The position numbers and the translations under genes were made by a program. 64,000 bases of DNA from Apoda limacodes (Eukaryota > Arthropoda > Insecta > Lepidoptera > Limacodidae). The DNA lies in contig OX291557.1 in NCBI GenBank assembly GCA_946406115.1, forward strand, positions 1,458,501-1,522,500, given 5' to 3'. The notes below the pieces were generated by a model, which had not been told where the DNA came from, did not search any database, and was given only the letters and a program-made list of their open reading frames with translations. Position 1 is the first letter of the stretch. Every line of letters begins with the position of its first letter. Below are positions 34,630 to 45,490 of this stretch, in pieces.

Positions 34630-35515
34630 GATTGAACATCCTAGTTATCTAACCTGTTCTGAAAAGATTTATAACTCGTCGGTTGGAACGACGTAATAGA
34701 ATTATCGCGCCTACTGTGGGTGGACCAGCACCTCAGTCAGTCATAATCTTTGACAAGTCGCGGCTGTGTTTTGTTGTTTGAGCTAAATTTATTAAGCGGA
34801 TTATAGACAGTGACACAATTAACACCAAACACTCATATTCAGAAACACCACACCACACCCCTTTTCACACAAAAAAGTTATATAAAATATATGACGCCAA
34901 AAACGGTAAGTACGACGTAATATTTCTTAGGGCCTACGTACGGCCTAGTTTAAATAAACACTAAACTATACGTGGAAGTGACAACATATTTTTATTGAGT
35001 GTTCCATGAATTAATTGATATACCTATTCGACTACTTCCCCAAATAATAGTTACTTCCAACGGCAATTAGACATTAGGCAATTAGGCAAGTGCAGGTTCA
35101 GTCCCTGCACGCTATACGTATATATCTCAATGCCCTTTTTAAAATCATACACAATTATATAAACACCGATCCCCTTCTAGAAAGAGTTTAAAATCCCAAG
35201 GTACACTATATAACTATGCCAAGTGCACATTTTTAACGCGATCCTGTCATTTTGTTAAACACTTATAAAAGAAGTGTAGGTGAACTGTTGAACTTACACA
35301 GAGACTTTATTTGACTTATTTATTTATCACTGATTTTACCTTTTTTAAAATTGATGTAATAAAATTGTTAGGTCTTTATAGGTCTAATTCTTAAACTAAT
35401 TTGATTAATACAGTTTGTATCCTAAATAAACTAACATAAAAATTTGTTAATTTTGCATATAAATGAATAAAATAAACCAAGTATTTTGTCGCCGGATTTT
35501 ATTAAAACGTTTGTA
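34630..35515. other. AT-rich intronic sequence, nothing recognised
   Basis: No supported ORF or array. Confidence 0.5.
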
Positions 35516-35519
35516 TGGT

Positions 35520-35682
35520 CGAATGGTCCTTCGAGTTGAATCCATAGTCAAAATCATAGAAGTTATTAGATTTCTGAAGGGTCGGCAACGCGCAAGTGAT
35601 ACCCCTGGTGTTGCAAGCGTCCATAGGCTACGGTGACCGCTTACCATCAGGCGGGCCGTAAGCTTGTTTGCCACCTTAGTGG

Positions 35683-35737
<55 letters not shown>

Positions 35738-35809
35738 CGGAGATCAAAAAAGTCCGGAGACTCGGATTTGAGTCGAATTCGATTCAGCTTGGACTCGAAG
35801 GACCATTCG
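35520..35809. mobile_element. Small hairpin element interrupted by a LINE copy
   Basis: CGAATGGTCCTTCGAG (35520-35535) is perfectly mirrored by CTCGAAGGACCATTCG (35794-35809). Between them sits a poly(A)-tailed LINE 3' end. Removing that insertion would leave a hairpin with an interior near 80 bp. Likely a small MITE. Confidence 0.6.
35556..35735 (+). mobile_element. Short 5'-truncated LINE 3' end with poly(A)
   Basis: AGTTATTAGATTTCTGAAGG, GTCGGCAACGCGC, TTGCAAGCGTCCATAGGCTA and CCATCAGGCGGGCCGTA match the 3' end of the LINE at 1404-2390. A run of about 47 A follows. It contains only the last ORF2 codons and the 3' UTR. Confidence 0.85.
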
Positions 35810-36017
35810 GCAAACAGATTTATATTCCAAAATACGTTAAGTTTTAATCTTGTCTATATTGTAAACTGGGGAGAAGGATGTTTGGGTCATTTAACATCGG
35901 ATCTAACGATTTTCTACTTAGTTTTTTTTAATGCAAGTCTTCTTTAAATTATTGTGGTTCATTATATGAGTGTGAAGATAAATTAAGTAATTATGATTGT
36001 GGTGGTTGTGGAGCCAG

Positions 36018-36145
36018 GTGGTGGGTGGGGCGGGCGACGCGAGCGGCGTGCTGGTGCGGCGCGCGCGTGACCTCTCCGCCGCCGCCGACCGGCTCGGCGC
36101 CGCCGTCACCAAGGCGCAAGCGCTCCTTACCGCCGCGCACCAGAG
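36018..36145 (+). CDS. SMG1: SMG1 exon: helical segment before the WAGGANPA block
   Basis: The exon is 128 nt, starting in phase 0 and ending with two bases (AG) of an Arg codon. The translation is VVGGAGDASGVLVRRARDLS, then AAADRLGAAVTKAQALLTAAHQR. The heptad-like Leu/Ala spacing matches the family helix that ends in EQRLKW. The acceptor is TGGTTGTGGAGCCAG, unusually purine- and G-rich, and the donor GTACAC at 36146. The exon identity rests on position, phase and the join to 41944-42151, since its sequence is drifted. Confidence 0.8.
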
Positions 36146-36149
36146 GTAC

Positions 36150-36765
36150 ACACAACGTATAACGTAGATACCATACATATACACGGCATTCGGAGAAATT
36201 GAGTAACTCATTTACCTTCACCTACTCGTAGTGAGACCCTATTACATATTATATAGAGTTAACTTCTTTGAAAGCTTATGATCCTCATAACACTTACATT
36301 AGAAAAAAAAACAACAAAAATTATTTCATAATTCACCGGGATGTAATTGAAGTATATGCGTTTTGCGATAATGATAAATAGCAATAATAACTAATTTGAA
36401 GCAGCAAAATGTTTATTGATATTTATTGCACTGAAGGTTATATGGGCAGGGTTGTATTTGATTCGGATTCACCTTAAGCAACAAAACGGTATTTGAAGGC
36501 TTTTAGAAGATTTACCTTTAATCTTCCAACAAGTAATGTATAAAAACAAAACAACACTACGCTAAATAACTAAGTGATTGCGAGGTAATTGTGAAGGACA
36601 AGGAGCAGAGTCCGCCACTCACAAAGTCTCTGTTGAAGTGATAGTTAGACAGGTCTCCATTGGGTGCAATATCTTATTTATTAGATATGTCCGTGCCGCG
36701 CTGAGAGCTGTAGCTTAAGCTGGCGTAAATGCAAAACATCGGTTTTTTACAGGGTTTTTTTTTAA
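36150..36765. other. Intronic sequence, nothing recognised
   Basis: No supported ORF or repeat. Confidence 0.5.
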
Positions 36766-36766
36766 A

Positions 36767-36768
<2 letters not shown>

Positions 36769-36829
<61 letters not shown>
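36769..36829 (+). repeat. (CT)n microsatellite, about 30 units
   Basis: An uninterrupted CT dinucleotide run; the Leu-Ser repeat ORF across it is an artefact. Confidence 0.97.
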
Positions 36830-36831
<2 letters not shown>

Positions 36832-37069
36832 GTCGAGACGGACAGATATTTATGAAACCTTTTTTCTTTCATTTTAAAACAATTATTTTTCAATATTTTG
36901 GGATGTTTCTAACCATTGTAATATTTGTTTTGCATTTAATCGTCGTTAAATCTAGTTAACTTTCGGCTTGTCCGTCAGTTTGGGAACTAAGCTGTTTTAT
37001 TATCAGTCGGTCGTCAGTTACTAAGTTAAGCTGTTTCGCTCTAGTTACTCCGATATGGCAATATATTTA

Positions 37070-38650
37070 AGGTCTAACTTTGCCTTCTCTATAATTAACA
37101 TTTCTGATCAAATTTCCTCTAATACCTTTGAACATATTTTATTGAGGTAAAACTTGCAAGCGCAAGATTCTTCTTGGAGTTTTCTATAGTCCTAATTTAC
37201 ATATTAATTACATTTCTCCTCTCAACGACCAGACAATTGTTATGATTTTAGCTCTTGATTCTTAAAAAACGATAGACGTTCTCATCTGCTCGACAGTATT
37301 TCAACTCCCTTGCAGCCTATTTAGTAGTGTCTTCGGCTGCTGTGCAGAGGGTGTGGGTTTGATTCCCACACTTGACAAACATTTATGTCATAAACATTTG
37401 TGTTTGTTTTGAGTCTGGGTGAATATATGTGTAATATGTATGTATTTACAAAAAAAAAGTAATATATATGTATTAGTAACCGTTGTCTGGTATCCATAAC
37501 ACAAGCTTTGCTTACTTTGGGGCAAGACGGCGATATAATGTCCAAAAATATTTATTATTATTATATATTGAAGAGCAATGCAACCTACAAATATTACCTT
37601 AAATATTAAAGCTACACATTTCGTACATTCGTACACCTTCCCTTTTAGAATTAATTATAGTTTTCTCCCCAACACATGCGTACAAACATAGTCAGTGCGC
37701 TGCTGATACCTTTCTTACCACGATTTGATTTATCTATCCTACACATTATGTGCTCCTAAAGTTAAGTAAAGATTACTTCAGAAATGGATGTGATCTGACA
37801 GTGCGATGACGCCAGTAAGCTAAATTGGGACGCTGTTATCAAAGCATAGTCAGTTAATAAAAAAAAAATTATTTAACAAAGTCATTCCTGATCATTATGA
37901 CACACATGTCCCAATTCCAATGGTTAACATCTTCAGCACAGTAACTAACCAATGCAATCAAACAATTGATGGATAAAAGAAATCGTGCTAAACCTAAATT
38001 TAAGACCTAATCTTGTAATAGCAACCTTTCTAAGTGTAAACTGCAATAGAATGTATAGAGTTGCACAACGACGCTATATCCATGAGTCCGTTAAAAAACG
38101 GTGATCCAGCAAAAATCTAGTAAATTCTTAAGCCTTTGGGAGTTGGCAAGACGATTATTCCTATCATTGACATTATTATTCCAGTCAATACAGATATCCT
38201 CAATCACTCTATTGCCTCGGCGAATTTTCAGGATCCTGGAAAGATTCATTAATTGTTCCTTTGCCTTAAAAAGCAAATCCTGTCTGTTATTTAGATTATC
38301 GTCCCATATCCATCTTACCATTCCTTGAACGTCTTGTTCATGAACAGCTGTATCATGTCCTTACTAAAAATAACTTATTTAATCCCCTTCAATCTGGTTT
38401 TCGTCTCGAACATAGTACGGCTACTGCACTTGTCAAAATCTCTGATGACATTCGTCTCGGGATAGAAAACAGATAAGTCACAGTGCTAACACTATTAGAT
38501 TTTAGCAATGCCTTTAATACTGTTGACTTTGATATATTACTTTCACTTTTAAGTTCTCCTAACATTGTCAAAACGCACAAACCTTAACAATATTTAAAAA
38601 AAAACTGGTAATGACACATTACTTAAAGAGTTAAGCTGTCTCATCAACAC
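37070..38650 (+). mobile_element. Decayed LINE (endonuclease and RT traces), holding a SINE
   Basis: About 37130-37260 translates in pieces to an endonuclease-like FLGVFYSPNLHINYI. After a SINE at 37306-37570, further decayed coding follows. About 38300-38460 gives SILPFLERLVHEQLYHVL, NLFNPLQSGFRLEHSTATAL, and then after a stop LLDFSNAFNTVDFDILL, the RT block whose catalytic Asp (LLD) survives. The YADD region is missing. Related motifs at 36960-37060 and 39640-39700 (AAGTTAAGCTGTTTC and CTCTAGTTA) flank the whole LINE cluster. Confidence 0.6.
37306..37570 (+). mobile_element. tRNA-derived SINE, complete copy
   Basis: It begins CCTTGCAGCCTATTTAGTAG (A-box-like), then GTGGGTTTGATTCCCACAC (B-box-like GGTTTGATTCC), a body with TAAACATTTGTGTTTG and GAGTCTGGGTG, and a 3' part with CGTTGTCTGGTATCCATAAC and ACAAGCTTTGCTTACTTTGG, ending in an (ATT)n tail. 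The same family is at 40001-40156 plus 41810-41910. Confidence 0.85.
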
Positions 38651-38834
38651 TGTTAATTCATCTATATTATTTAATATGTATGTAGTTTGTGTATTTATTT
38701 TAGTTTATTCTATGTTATGTATTTGATAAATATTTATTTTGTTTAGATGTTTGTACTTGGTGTATTCGTATTATTTATTAATCATATGTATAAAAAATAA
38801 GGCTATTGCTATAAATTTATTGATTATTTTATTG

Positions 38835-39625
38835 AATGAATAAATGAATGAATTTTCTTTATTGCACAATTTAAAAGAAATATAACAGAAAACTTTTAGA
38901 GGAAATAACAAACAGAAGTAGGTGGTGCAAGAACGAAAGAATTAAGTTGAAATAAGAATAAACATACTCACATATTGTATATAATACACAATAAACAAGT
39001 ATGTTACATATATACACAATATATAATATATATTTAAACATAAATAAATAAACAAAATATACATAAACATATACAATAAATTGGAAATAAAATAACAAAT
39101 ACAAAATAAGACAATTTTAACCAGAACTAATTGCACTGTGAGTTAAAGATTATTAGATAATGTTGTTTAATTTGGTTTTTAAAAACAACTACAGATAGCT
39201 GTATAGCCTGACCTGTGAAAGAACGATTATAAAAATTAGTATTGTAAGCTTGTGTTTTCAAAAGAAGACTAGTGGACAATCGAAGTGTCAGTGTAAAAGA
39301 GGAAATAAATTGAAATCGTTCTTTCAAATAATAAGGAATTAATGGATTGAAGTGTATGGGTATTCCGGCGAAGTCGAATTGGGAGCCACTTGAGCTGAGC
39401 ACGAAATTGAGAGACATGTTCGTATTTGCGTCATCCAAATATAAATCGAATACAGAGATTTTGTAGTCGCTTAAGTTAGTTTAATTGCTCCTCAGTGATA
39501 TAAATATAGCAGACATCAGCATAATCAAGAATAGAAAGAAGAAAAGAATGTGCAAGTGCAACTTTTGTGGGTATAGGTAACAGATTATTGTTGTATTTTA
39601 TAATGTTAAGTTTTAATTCTTCACT
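38835..39625 (-). mobile_element. LINE 3' fragment (RT C-terminus), minus strand
   Basis: On the minus strand from about 39620 the reading gives LPIPTKVALAHSFLLSILDY, ADVCYIYITEEQLN, then LQNLCIRFIFG and after a frame change QFDFAGIPIHFNPLIPYYL and NRSFTGQAIQ. This is the C-terminal region of a jockey-superfamily-like LINE. The 3' UTR runs to an (AATG)-like tail at about 38835-38850. Unrelated in orientation to the + strand LINE before it. Confidence 0.65.
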
Positions 39626-40000
39626 ATATTTCAGTTAGCATACTACTCAAAAAGTTTGTAAGTTAAGCTGTTTCACTCTAGTTAACTTTGGGTAGGTCGT
39701 CAGTTTTATCCGATTTGTTTAATCAGCATTTTATAACATCCTTGCTTACACTTATTTAATTGAATCCCAAATATAAAATCAATAATCAATGTACAAGTGA
39801 CTAAACGCAGTAGTAGCGGGTTACGTTCTATGGATGCAATGTGTCACACATCGGGGCTTCATTGGTGAAATAGAGAACAAGCTTAATGTAATGCATTTTA
39901 ATAAAAATGGTGCTGCTATTGTATAAAATTCGTTTATTTATTCATATAAAATATTAAAATTTTATATATTTTTTATAACAATAACAATAAGTTGTATTGT

Positions 40001-40156
40001 TCCCTCGTAGCCTATTTGGTAGTGTGACCGACTGCTGTGCAGAGGATGCGGGTTCGATTCCCGCACTAGACAAACATTTATGTGATAAACATTTGAGTTT
40101 GGCTTGAGTCTGGGTGTATTTATGTATGATATGTATGTATTTACAAAAAAAAAGTA
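40001..40156 (+). mobile_element. SINE 5' half, interrupted copy
   Basis: It matches the complete SINE at 37306-37570 from the CCTCGTAGCCTATTTGG A-box and GCGGGTTCGATTCCCGC B-box down to TGTATTTACAAAAAAAAAGTA, where a LINE tail begins. The rest of the SINE resumes at 41810. Confidence 0.9.
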
Positions 40157-41809
40157 TTCAAATTCAAATTCAATTTAATTTATTCAGTTTAGGCTACAAT
40201 AATTGAGCACTTATGAATGTCACTACGCCATCGGTTCGTAAGTCTACAGGGCGGGAGACCTTGTACTGAGAAGAACCGGCAAGAAACTCAACAAGGGCAT
40301 TTCTTTTCTCCCTTTCCCTTACAGCGTCCAATTAAAATATTGGAAAATGCCCTCCCTATCATAAAAGGACACTTTCCATTACAAACATAAAAAAACATGA
40401 AATATAAAGCACAAGCACAACATAAAAAAGTATCTAATATAAACAAAAGACAGTTTATGTATTCATCACTAAGGAATATTCAATGTCTTACAGTATTAAT
40501 AAACAAAACAAAAAAGTAAGACTAAATACTAAGAATACAAAGAAGTTTGCAAGAGCAGACCAGCCTCCACAGGCGGCACCCGTTCACGAGTATGACACAT
40601 GAATCAGCCATCGCTTCGCTCAACCATGTTTTAGGGAACGTAACGACCCAACACACACGCCACCACCGCAGAGACACTTTGAGAGAGCATGACACACTCA
40701 AGCAACTCCAATAAAACTTCGATTGTACTAGTTACAATGTGTGTAGTAAAGGAACAAAATATAAGAGGAGAAAATTGGAAGGTTCGTAATGCTTTACTAC
40801 CGAGAAGCAACGGCAATAAACTCACTAGTTAATCTTTTATACATCATATACAATATAGCCTTACACCAGGTAATAACATAATATACAATGTTTAAATTTA
40901 AAAAAAAAAAATATTTCAAATGCCCCAATACAAATCAATTAAGTTCTAATTTTTCCAAGCATTTTTATCATTTATGTATTCATCTACTTTGTAATAGCTT
41001 TTTTTCACTAAACTATCTTTGACATATATTTTAAATTTATTTGAGGGTAAATTAACCACATGTTCTGGAATTTTATTGTAGAAAAATATACTTTGTATTG
41101 CGAAAGAGCTATGTACCTTCTGAAGACGACATTTTGGAACTACCAATTTATCCTTATTCCCTGTATTAACACTGTGGAGGTCACTATTTTTAGCAAATAA
41201 GTGACAATTTTGGCGTACATACATTATACAAATAAAGATATATTGGCAAGGAACAGTTAAAATATCAATTTCCCTAAATAGTTCCCTAAGAGAAATTCGA
41301 GGTCCTAATTTATGAATTGACCGTACTGCTCTCTTTTGCAAAATAAAGACTGTATCAATATCAGCTGCCTTACCCCAAAGCAAAATGCCATAAGACATGA
41401 CAGAATGGAAATAGCTAAAGTAGACCAAGCGAGCAGTGTCAACATCTGTAAGCTGCTTAACTTTCCTAACTGCATAGGCAGCTGAACTGAGTTTTCCGGC
41501 AAGAACTGAAATGTGAGGGTTCCACTGCAGCCTATTGTCTAATGTAATACCTAGAAACACTGTTGAGTCTAATAGTTCTATTTCTTCTCCGTTTAGGGAT
41601 AATTTTGTACTTATGTTTCTGACATTTGGCGTCATAAATTTTAAACACTTAGTCTTTTTCGCATTAAGAAGTAAATTATTTGCCGTAAACCAATGAAGAA
41701 CCTGAGAAAGCGCACTACTTAAGTCGTCAAAATTAGTTTTATTTTTGTCAACTTTAAATAAAAGAGATGTGTCATCAGCAAATAGTACAATCTTGCATAG
41801 CTTCTCCAT
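40157..41809 (-). mobile_element. CR1-like LINE, 5'-truncated, inserted in a SINE
   Basis: Minus strand. It starts at about 41809 just before the LFADDTSL box, carries the RT C-terminus open to 40946, and a 3' UTR ending in TTGAATTTGAA repeats at 40157. The 200-residue overlap with 14245-14874 differs at only a handful of positions. No premature stop is seen in the surviving part, so the insertion is young although 5'-truncated. Confidence 0.9.
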
Positions 41810-41851
41810 ATTATATATGTATTTGTATCCGTTGTCCGGTACCCATAACAC
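40946..41851 (-). pseudogene. LINE RT C-terminal ORF (about 286 LINE-derived codons)
   Basis: Open from within the SINE flank (first 14 codons are SINE sequence) through KLCKIVLFADDTSLLFKVDK (catalytic Asp pair), FLGITLDNRLQWNPHI, SYFHSVMSYGILLWGKA, and RVRSI-type AVRSIHKLG to a natural C-terminus ending NDKNAWKN. It lacks the endonuclease and most of the palm, so it has no activity of its own. Confidence 0.85.
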
Positions 41852-41910
41852 AAGCTCTGCTTACTTTGGGACCAGATGGCGCTGTGTTTAATGTCCAAAA
41901 TTTATTGTTG
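41810..41910 (+). mobile_element. SINE 3' half, interrupted copy
   Basis: TATATGTATTTGTATCCGTT, GTCCGGTACCCATAAC, ACAAGCTCTGCTTACTTTGG and AATGTCCAAAATTTATTGTTG match the 3' part of the SINE at 37306-37570. It ends about 33 bp before a SMG1 3' splice site. Confidence 0.88.
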
Positions 41911-41943
41911 GGTAGGTATACATGTCGATGTGTGTATGTGTAG

Positions 41944-42151
41944 GGTGGTGTGGGGCGCAGGCGCAAACCCCGCGCTGTCGGGCGTGGTGGTGTCCCTGGA
42001 GGAGGCGTGGGGCATTCGGGCGGCGCGGGGCGCAGCGCTGCGGGAGGCGGCGGGCGCGCTCGCGACGCACCAGGCTCGCGCCGCGCACGCACGCGCTAGA
42101 CACGCTCACACCGCGCGCACGGCCAAACAGGCGCTGCACCACTGGGAAAAG
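41944..42151 (+). CDS. SMG1: SMG1 exon: GANPALSGV block
   Basis: The exon is 208 nt; its first G completes the Arg codon from 36018-36145. The translation starts VVWGAGANPALSGVVVSLEE, where the family has LKWAGGANPALAPVLQDFE, one of the clearest matches in the gene. It continues as an Ala/Arg-rich helix and ends ALHHWEK in phase 0. The acceptor is GTGTGTATGTGTAG, ending at 41943 only about 33 bp from a SINE 3' end. The donor is GTACCG at 42152. Confidence 0.92.
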
Positions 42152-42159
42152 GTACCGAC

Positions 42160-42610
42160 CACCAGCACCTCTTTCACTCTACCTAGCTGTGTCGCTATAG
42201 CAAACGTTACCACTTACAATCTTTACCTACTTGTCTCGGTCTGGTTCGGTATTCGTCCGTAATTTCGGTAATAGTTCATTTTGCATTTTTAACCGATTTA
42301 TAAAAAAAGAACTTTTCAATTCGACCCGTGTATATTTTATAATGTTAGAATTGCAAAATATTCTTATATGTTAGTGTACGGGCTAGCCGTACATTGCTAG
42401 CGTTAGCATTTACGCCAATGTGACATTATTCATAAGCCGATGACATCAAATTTTACAGTAAGTTCGCTCGCGGACAACAAGAGTTCCGTGTGCTCTCATA
42501 GCATATCATTTAATTATGAAATAATTATAATTTTATATCATTTAAATTAGCAATAATTCTACTATTTATCTACTCAGCAAATCAATTTACTCTTTAGTTT
42601 AAAATTTATT
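42160..42610. other. Intronic sequence, nothing recognised
   Basis: No supported ORF or array. Confidence 0.5.
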
Positions 42611-42612
42611 TT

Positions 42613-43026
42613 ACACTGGCTTCTGCCTGCAGCTTCGCTAAATTTCGTTATTGGCATAGGTTCTTACGGCAGCTCCTCAATTTTAGAAAAAAAAACAAAT
42701 TATCAAATATTTCGTCCTTAATGGCATAATAAATTCGTGTCTATGAAACCATCCAAATACCTAACCTAATCTGTCAAGCCGTTTAGAAGTTATGTGAAAA
42801 AGATAAGAACGGAAGGACAATTCTTACTACCCGTTGTCCTTTAACTCGTTTTCCCGTAGGAGTGAAGCATTTTCTCGCGGGAAAAATTAGCCTTTGATTA
42901 TCAGGGATAATGTCGGCTTCTAATGGTAAAAAATTTTTTTTCAAATCGGCGCAGTAGTTTCGGAGCCTATTCAAAACAAACAAACTAACATACAAATCTT
43001 TCCTCTTTTTTAATATAAGTATACAG
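42613..43026 (-). mobile_element. Non-autonomous Helitron, minus-strand copy
   Basis: The reverse complement of the 18025-18421 element: it shares AGAGGAAAGATTTGTATG, GGCTCCGAAACTACTG, AAGCCGACATTATCCC, CGGGAAAACG and GGACAACGGGTAGTAAG. Its terminal CTAG is mutated to CCAG and the hairpin is diverged, so this copy is older. Confidence 0.8.
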
Positions 43027-43059
43027 GTTTTGGTAACAAACCCAACAGTTAGTTTTAAA

Positions 43060-43994
43060 CTAATTTGCTTAGTTTAATATGTATTTATTTATTTAAATAT
43101 ATGAATTGCATGCAACATTACAGTTCAGAGAACCAATTCGTTACAATATTATTTTCTTACATTTTATAAAAACGAAACACACAAGACTAAAAAAGAAAAA
43201 AAAAATCTTACATCTTACGTCGTTCTAGCATGCTCTTACACTCAAACATCGATCTCGGCACTGGTGTCACAAAGAGATCACAGTGTGGTGCTGCCTCGAG
43301 TAGAGCTCGCAGTGCTGCGCGCGCGCGGGATCGGCGACAAGCGGTGCAAGTTAGTGCGGGATACAGCGACTTTAAACAACGGACGTAACCTATAGCACCC
43401 AGCTTCGATAGAAGAACGTCGTTATCAACTCGATCGAACGCCTTTTCGAAGTCAAGATATATGACGTCTACCTGGTTACCGGCATCTATTTCAGCTGACA
43501 GGATCCACCATGGTCAATTAATTCGTTGCAACTGACCGTTTGGGAAGAAAAGCATGCTGTGTGCTGATGACGTAAGGTTGACATTGGGGCAACAATTCTG
43601 CATGAAGAGCCATTTAGAACACTTTGGCGATGTCGCACAGATTAGCAACTGGACGATGGTTTTCTACCATAACTTTTGATCCGATTTTAGGAATAGGAGT
43701 TACTCGAGATAACTTCCAATGGGCGGGATATTGCCCCGTGCTGATAATTATGTTAAATATGAACGTTATTGGATTTATCAATTCGTAAATACAACCTTTT
43801 ATCACAAATGCCGGTATCGCATCAGGCCCGGGAGAAGTATTGGGTTTTAATTTCTGAACGGCTCGCCTGACGTCTTCTTTTTTCAATAGGCTAACGCTAA
43901 CTCGTCTGTTATCAGCAGAAGTGTTCGAATTGACTTCATCAGGATTAAGGGAAGGATTGTTGGTCAAAAATACGGATTGAAAATGTTGCAACAT
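43060..43994 (-). mobile_element. LINE RT N-terminal fragment, minus strand
   Basis: 43994-43614 is open: LLKKEDVRRAVQKLKPNTSP, GPDAIPAFVIKGC, and WKLSRVTPIPKIGSK, then ENHRPVANLC, the first RT blocks of a jockey/R1-like LINE. Below 43614 the frame is broken but VDVIYLDFEKAFDRVDND (catalytic Asp block) can be read near 43430-43480. The YADD half is missing. Its upstream side meets a solo LTR at about 43988. Confidence 0.75.
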
Positions 43995-44258
43995 AGTGAT
44001 AGATAACTCATTATCTGTCCATAGTTTATCGCTACATCTCGATTACCGACGCGATTACGCATAGAACGTGGTTAGCCAGCATCCCTTATCCCTCACGTAC
44101 CAATACGTATAATTAGGTTTATGTAGTAATAATTACTATATAAGAGAAGCTATATTGTACAGAGCTCTCATTCTATATTCACTGTAGACTTAATCTCTGT
44201 ACGACAGTAGTGATTATACAAATTATAAGAACCAGTCTGTTTATTTTAATGTAGCCAA
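43988..44258 (+). mobile_element. Solo LTR, copy 2
   Basis: Matches 17425-17690 along its length: ACATAGTGATAGATAACT, CGATTACGCATAGAACGTGG, ACCAATACGTATAAT, TATATAAGAGAAGC at about 44142, GTACAGAGCT and ACCAGTCTGTTTATTTTAAT. No retrotransposon coding sequence follows, so it appears to be a solo LTR. It abuts or interrupts a LINE fragment on its left. Confidence 0.65.
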
Positions 44259-44259
44259 A

Positions 44260-44740
44260 AATGCTAAGAAATTTTGGGTCACAAGGTTAATTTACAAGAA
44301 CTTACCCCTTTTGGCGTCAGATGTTTTTTGTAATAACGTTTTTTGAGTAAGATTGTATGTAGTGTGTATGTGAATGTCTGTATTATGTTTCTCTGTTCAC
44401 TATAACTATAAAATATAGAATTAGATCTAAAAACAACGGCCGCGACTTTTGAACCAAAGATTATATGAGTGACAGGCGCGCGTACGCGCACAGAGTATGC
44501 AAAGAATGAACTAGCTCGACCGATCCGAATACCAACTAGATAGTTCATTCTTTCCTAAACATAATAAGTGTTATATATTTGTTTATGTATTTTATTTATC
44601 TAGTTAGTTATCAGATTACTACTATGTTTTATGATAATATTGTTTTCAATTTAAGTACTGTTCAATTTAGAGAACAGTACAAGTTTAATCATAATCGGTT
44701 TAGTATTTAGTAAAACGGAATGTATTGTTGTTTTTAAAAT
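44260..44740. other. Intronic sequence, nothing recognised
   Basis: No supported gene; an 89-codon minus frame at 44279-44548 has no motif. Confidence 0.45.
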
Positions 44741-44940
44741 TTCCTCTTTTTATTTTTTATTTTTTTATTTATTTATTTATTTGCCTGAATAAGGTACAGA
44801 TGGTCTTAATAAATTATTGATGTACATGGTTCGCTTATTCTACCCCTTCAGGGTGTGCAAATTTTACAATTGAATAGTTAATTAATTTCTATAATGTCAC
44901 CAATAATAAAAATTCATTATCATCTATCAACAGAATTAAT

Positions 44941-45489
44941 TTAAATTGATGGCCTTGAGGTTACGATTTCTGAATGTTTATGAAAGTTTTGCGGATGTTG
45001 TCTAACAAACAGACATATGTTCCTGATGTACATGCATGGTAATGTTAACAATTTTAATTTTTTAAATAGAGGTTTACGACTGTCTGTTACCCAAGCGTTG
45101 CATATTACTCTTATACATCTTTTTTGGGTTTTAAAAGCTCTATTTATGTCCACAGAGTTACCCCACAACAGTAGACCGTAGTTTAATACGGATGCCACAT
45201 AGCCGTGATACGCTGTTAGTGCAGTTTCTAATGAACCTGTTTGTCTTACCCGTTTCAGAGCGTAGACAAAACAATCTAGTTTACTGCAAACATTCTCTAT
45301 CTGCGGTTTCCAATTTATATGTTTGTCAATTACAATTCCAAGAAATACAGCATTTTCCACTTCTTGTACTACGTCGTTATTACACTTAAGTTTTAATTTT
45401 AATTTATTCGATTTGTACGTAGAGAACTGTACCACATTGGTTTTTTTTATGTTTATTTTTAAATTATTATTTGTCAACCATGTAAACAC
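44941..45489 (-). pseudogene. LINE RT C-terminal continuation, 182 codons
   Basis: WLTNNNLKINIKKTNVVQFS follows directly on the RT domain after a frameshift, then FLGIVIDKHINWKPQIENV, VASVLNYGLLLWGNS and FKTQKRCIRVICNAW. It ends early compared with related LINEs. Confidence 0.85.
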
Positions 45490-45490
45490 T

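Noticed and set aside
36729..36959. Open frame with a long Leu-Ser repeat
   Set aside because: Product of a (CT)n microsatellite.
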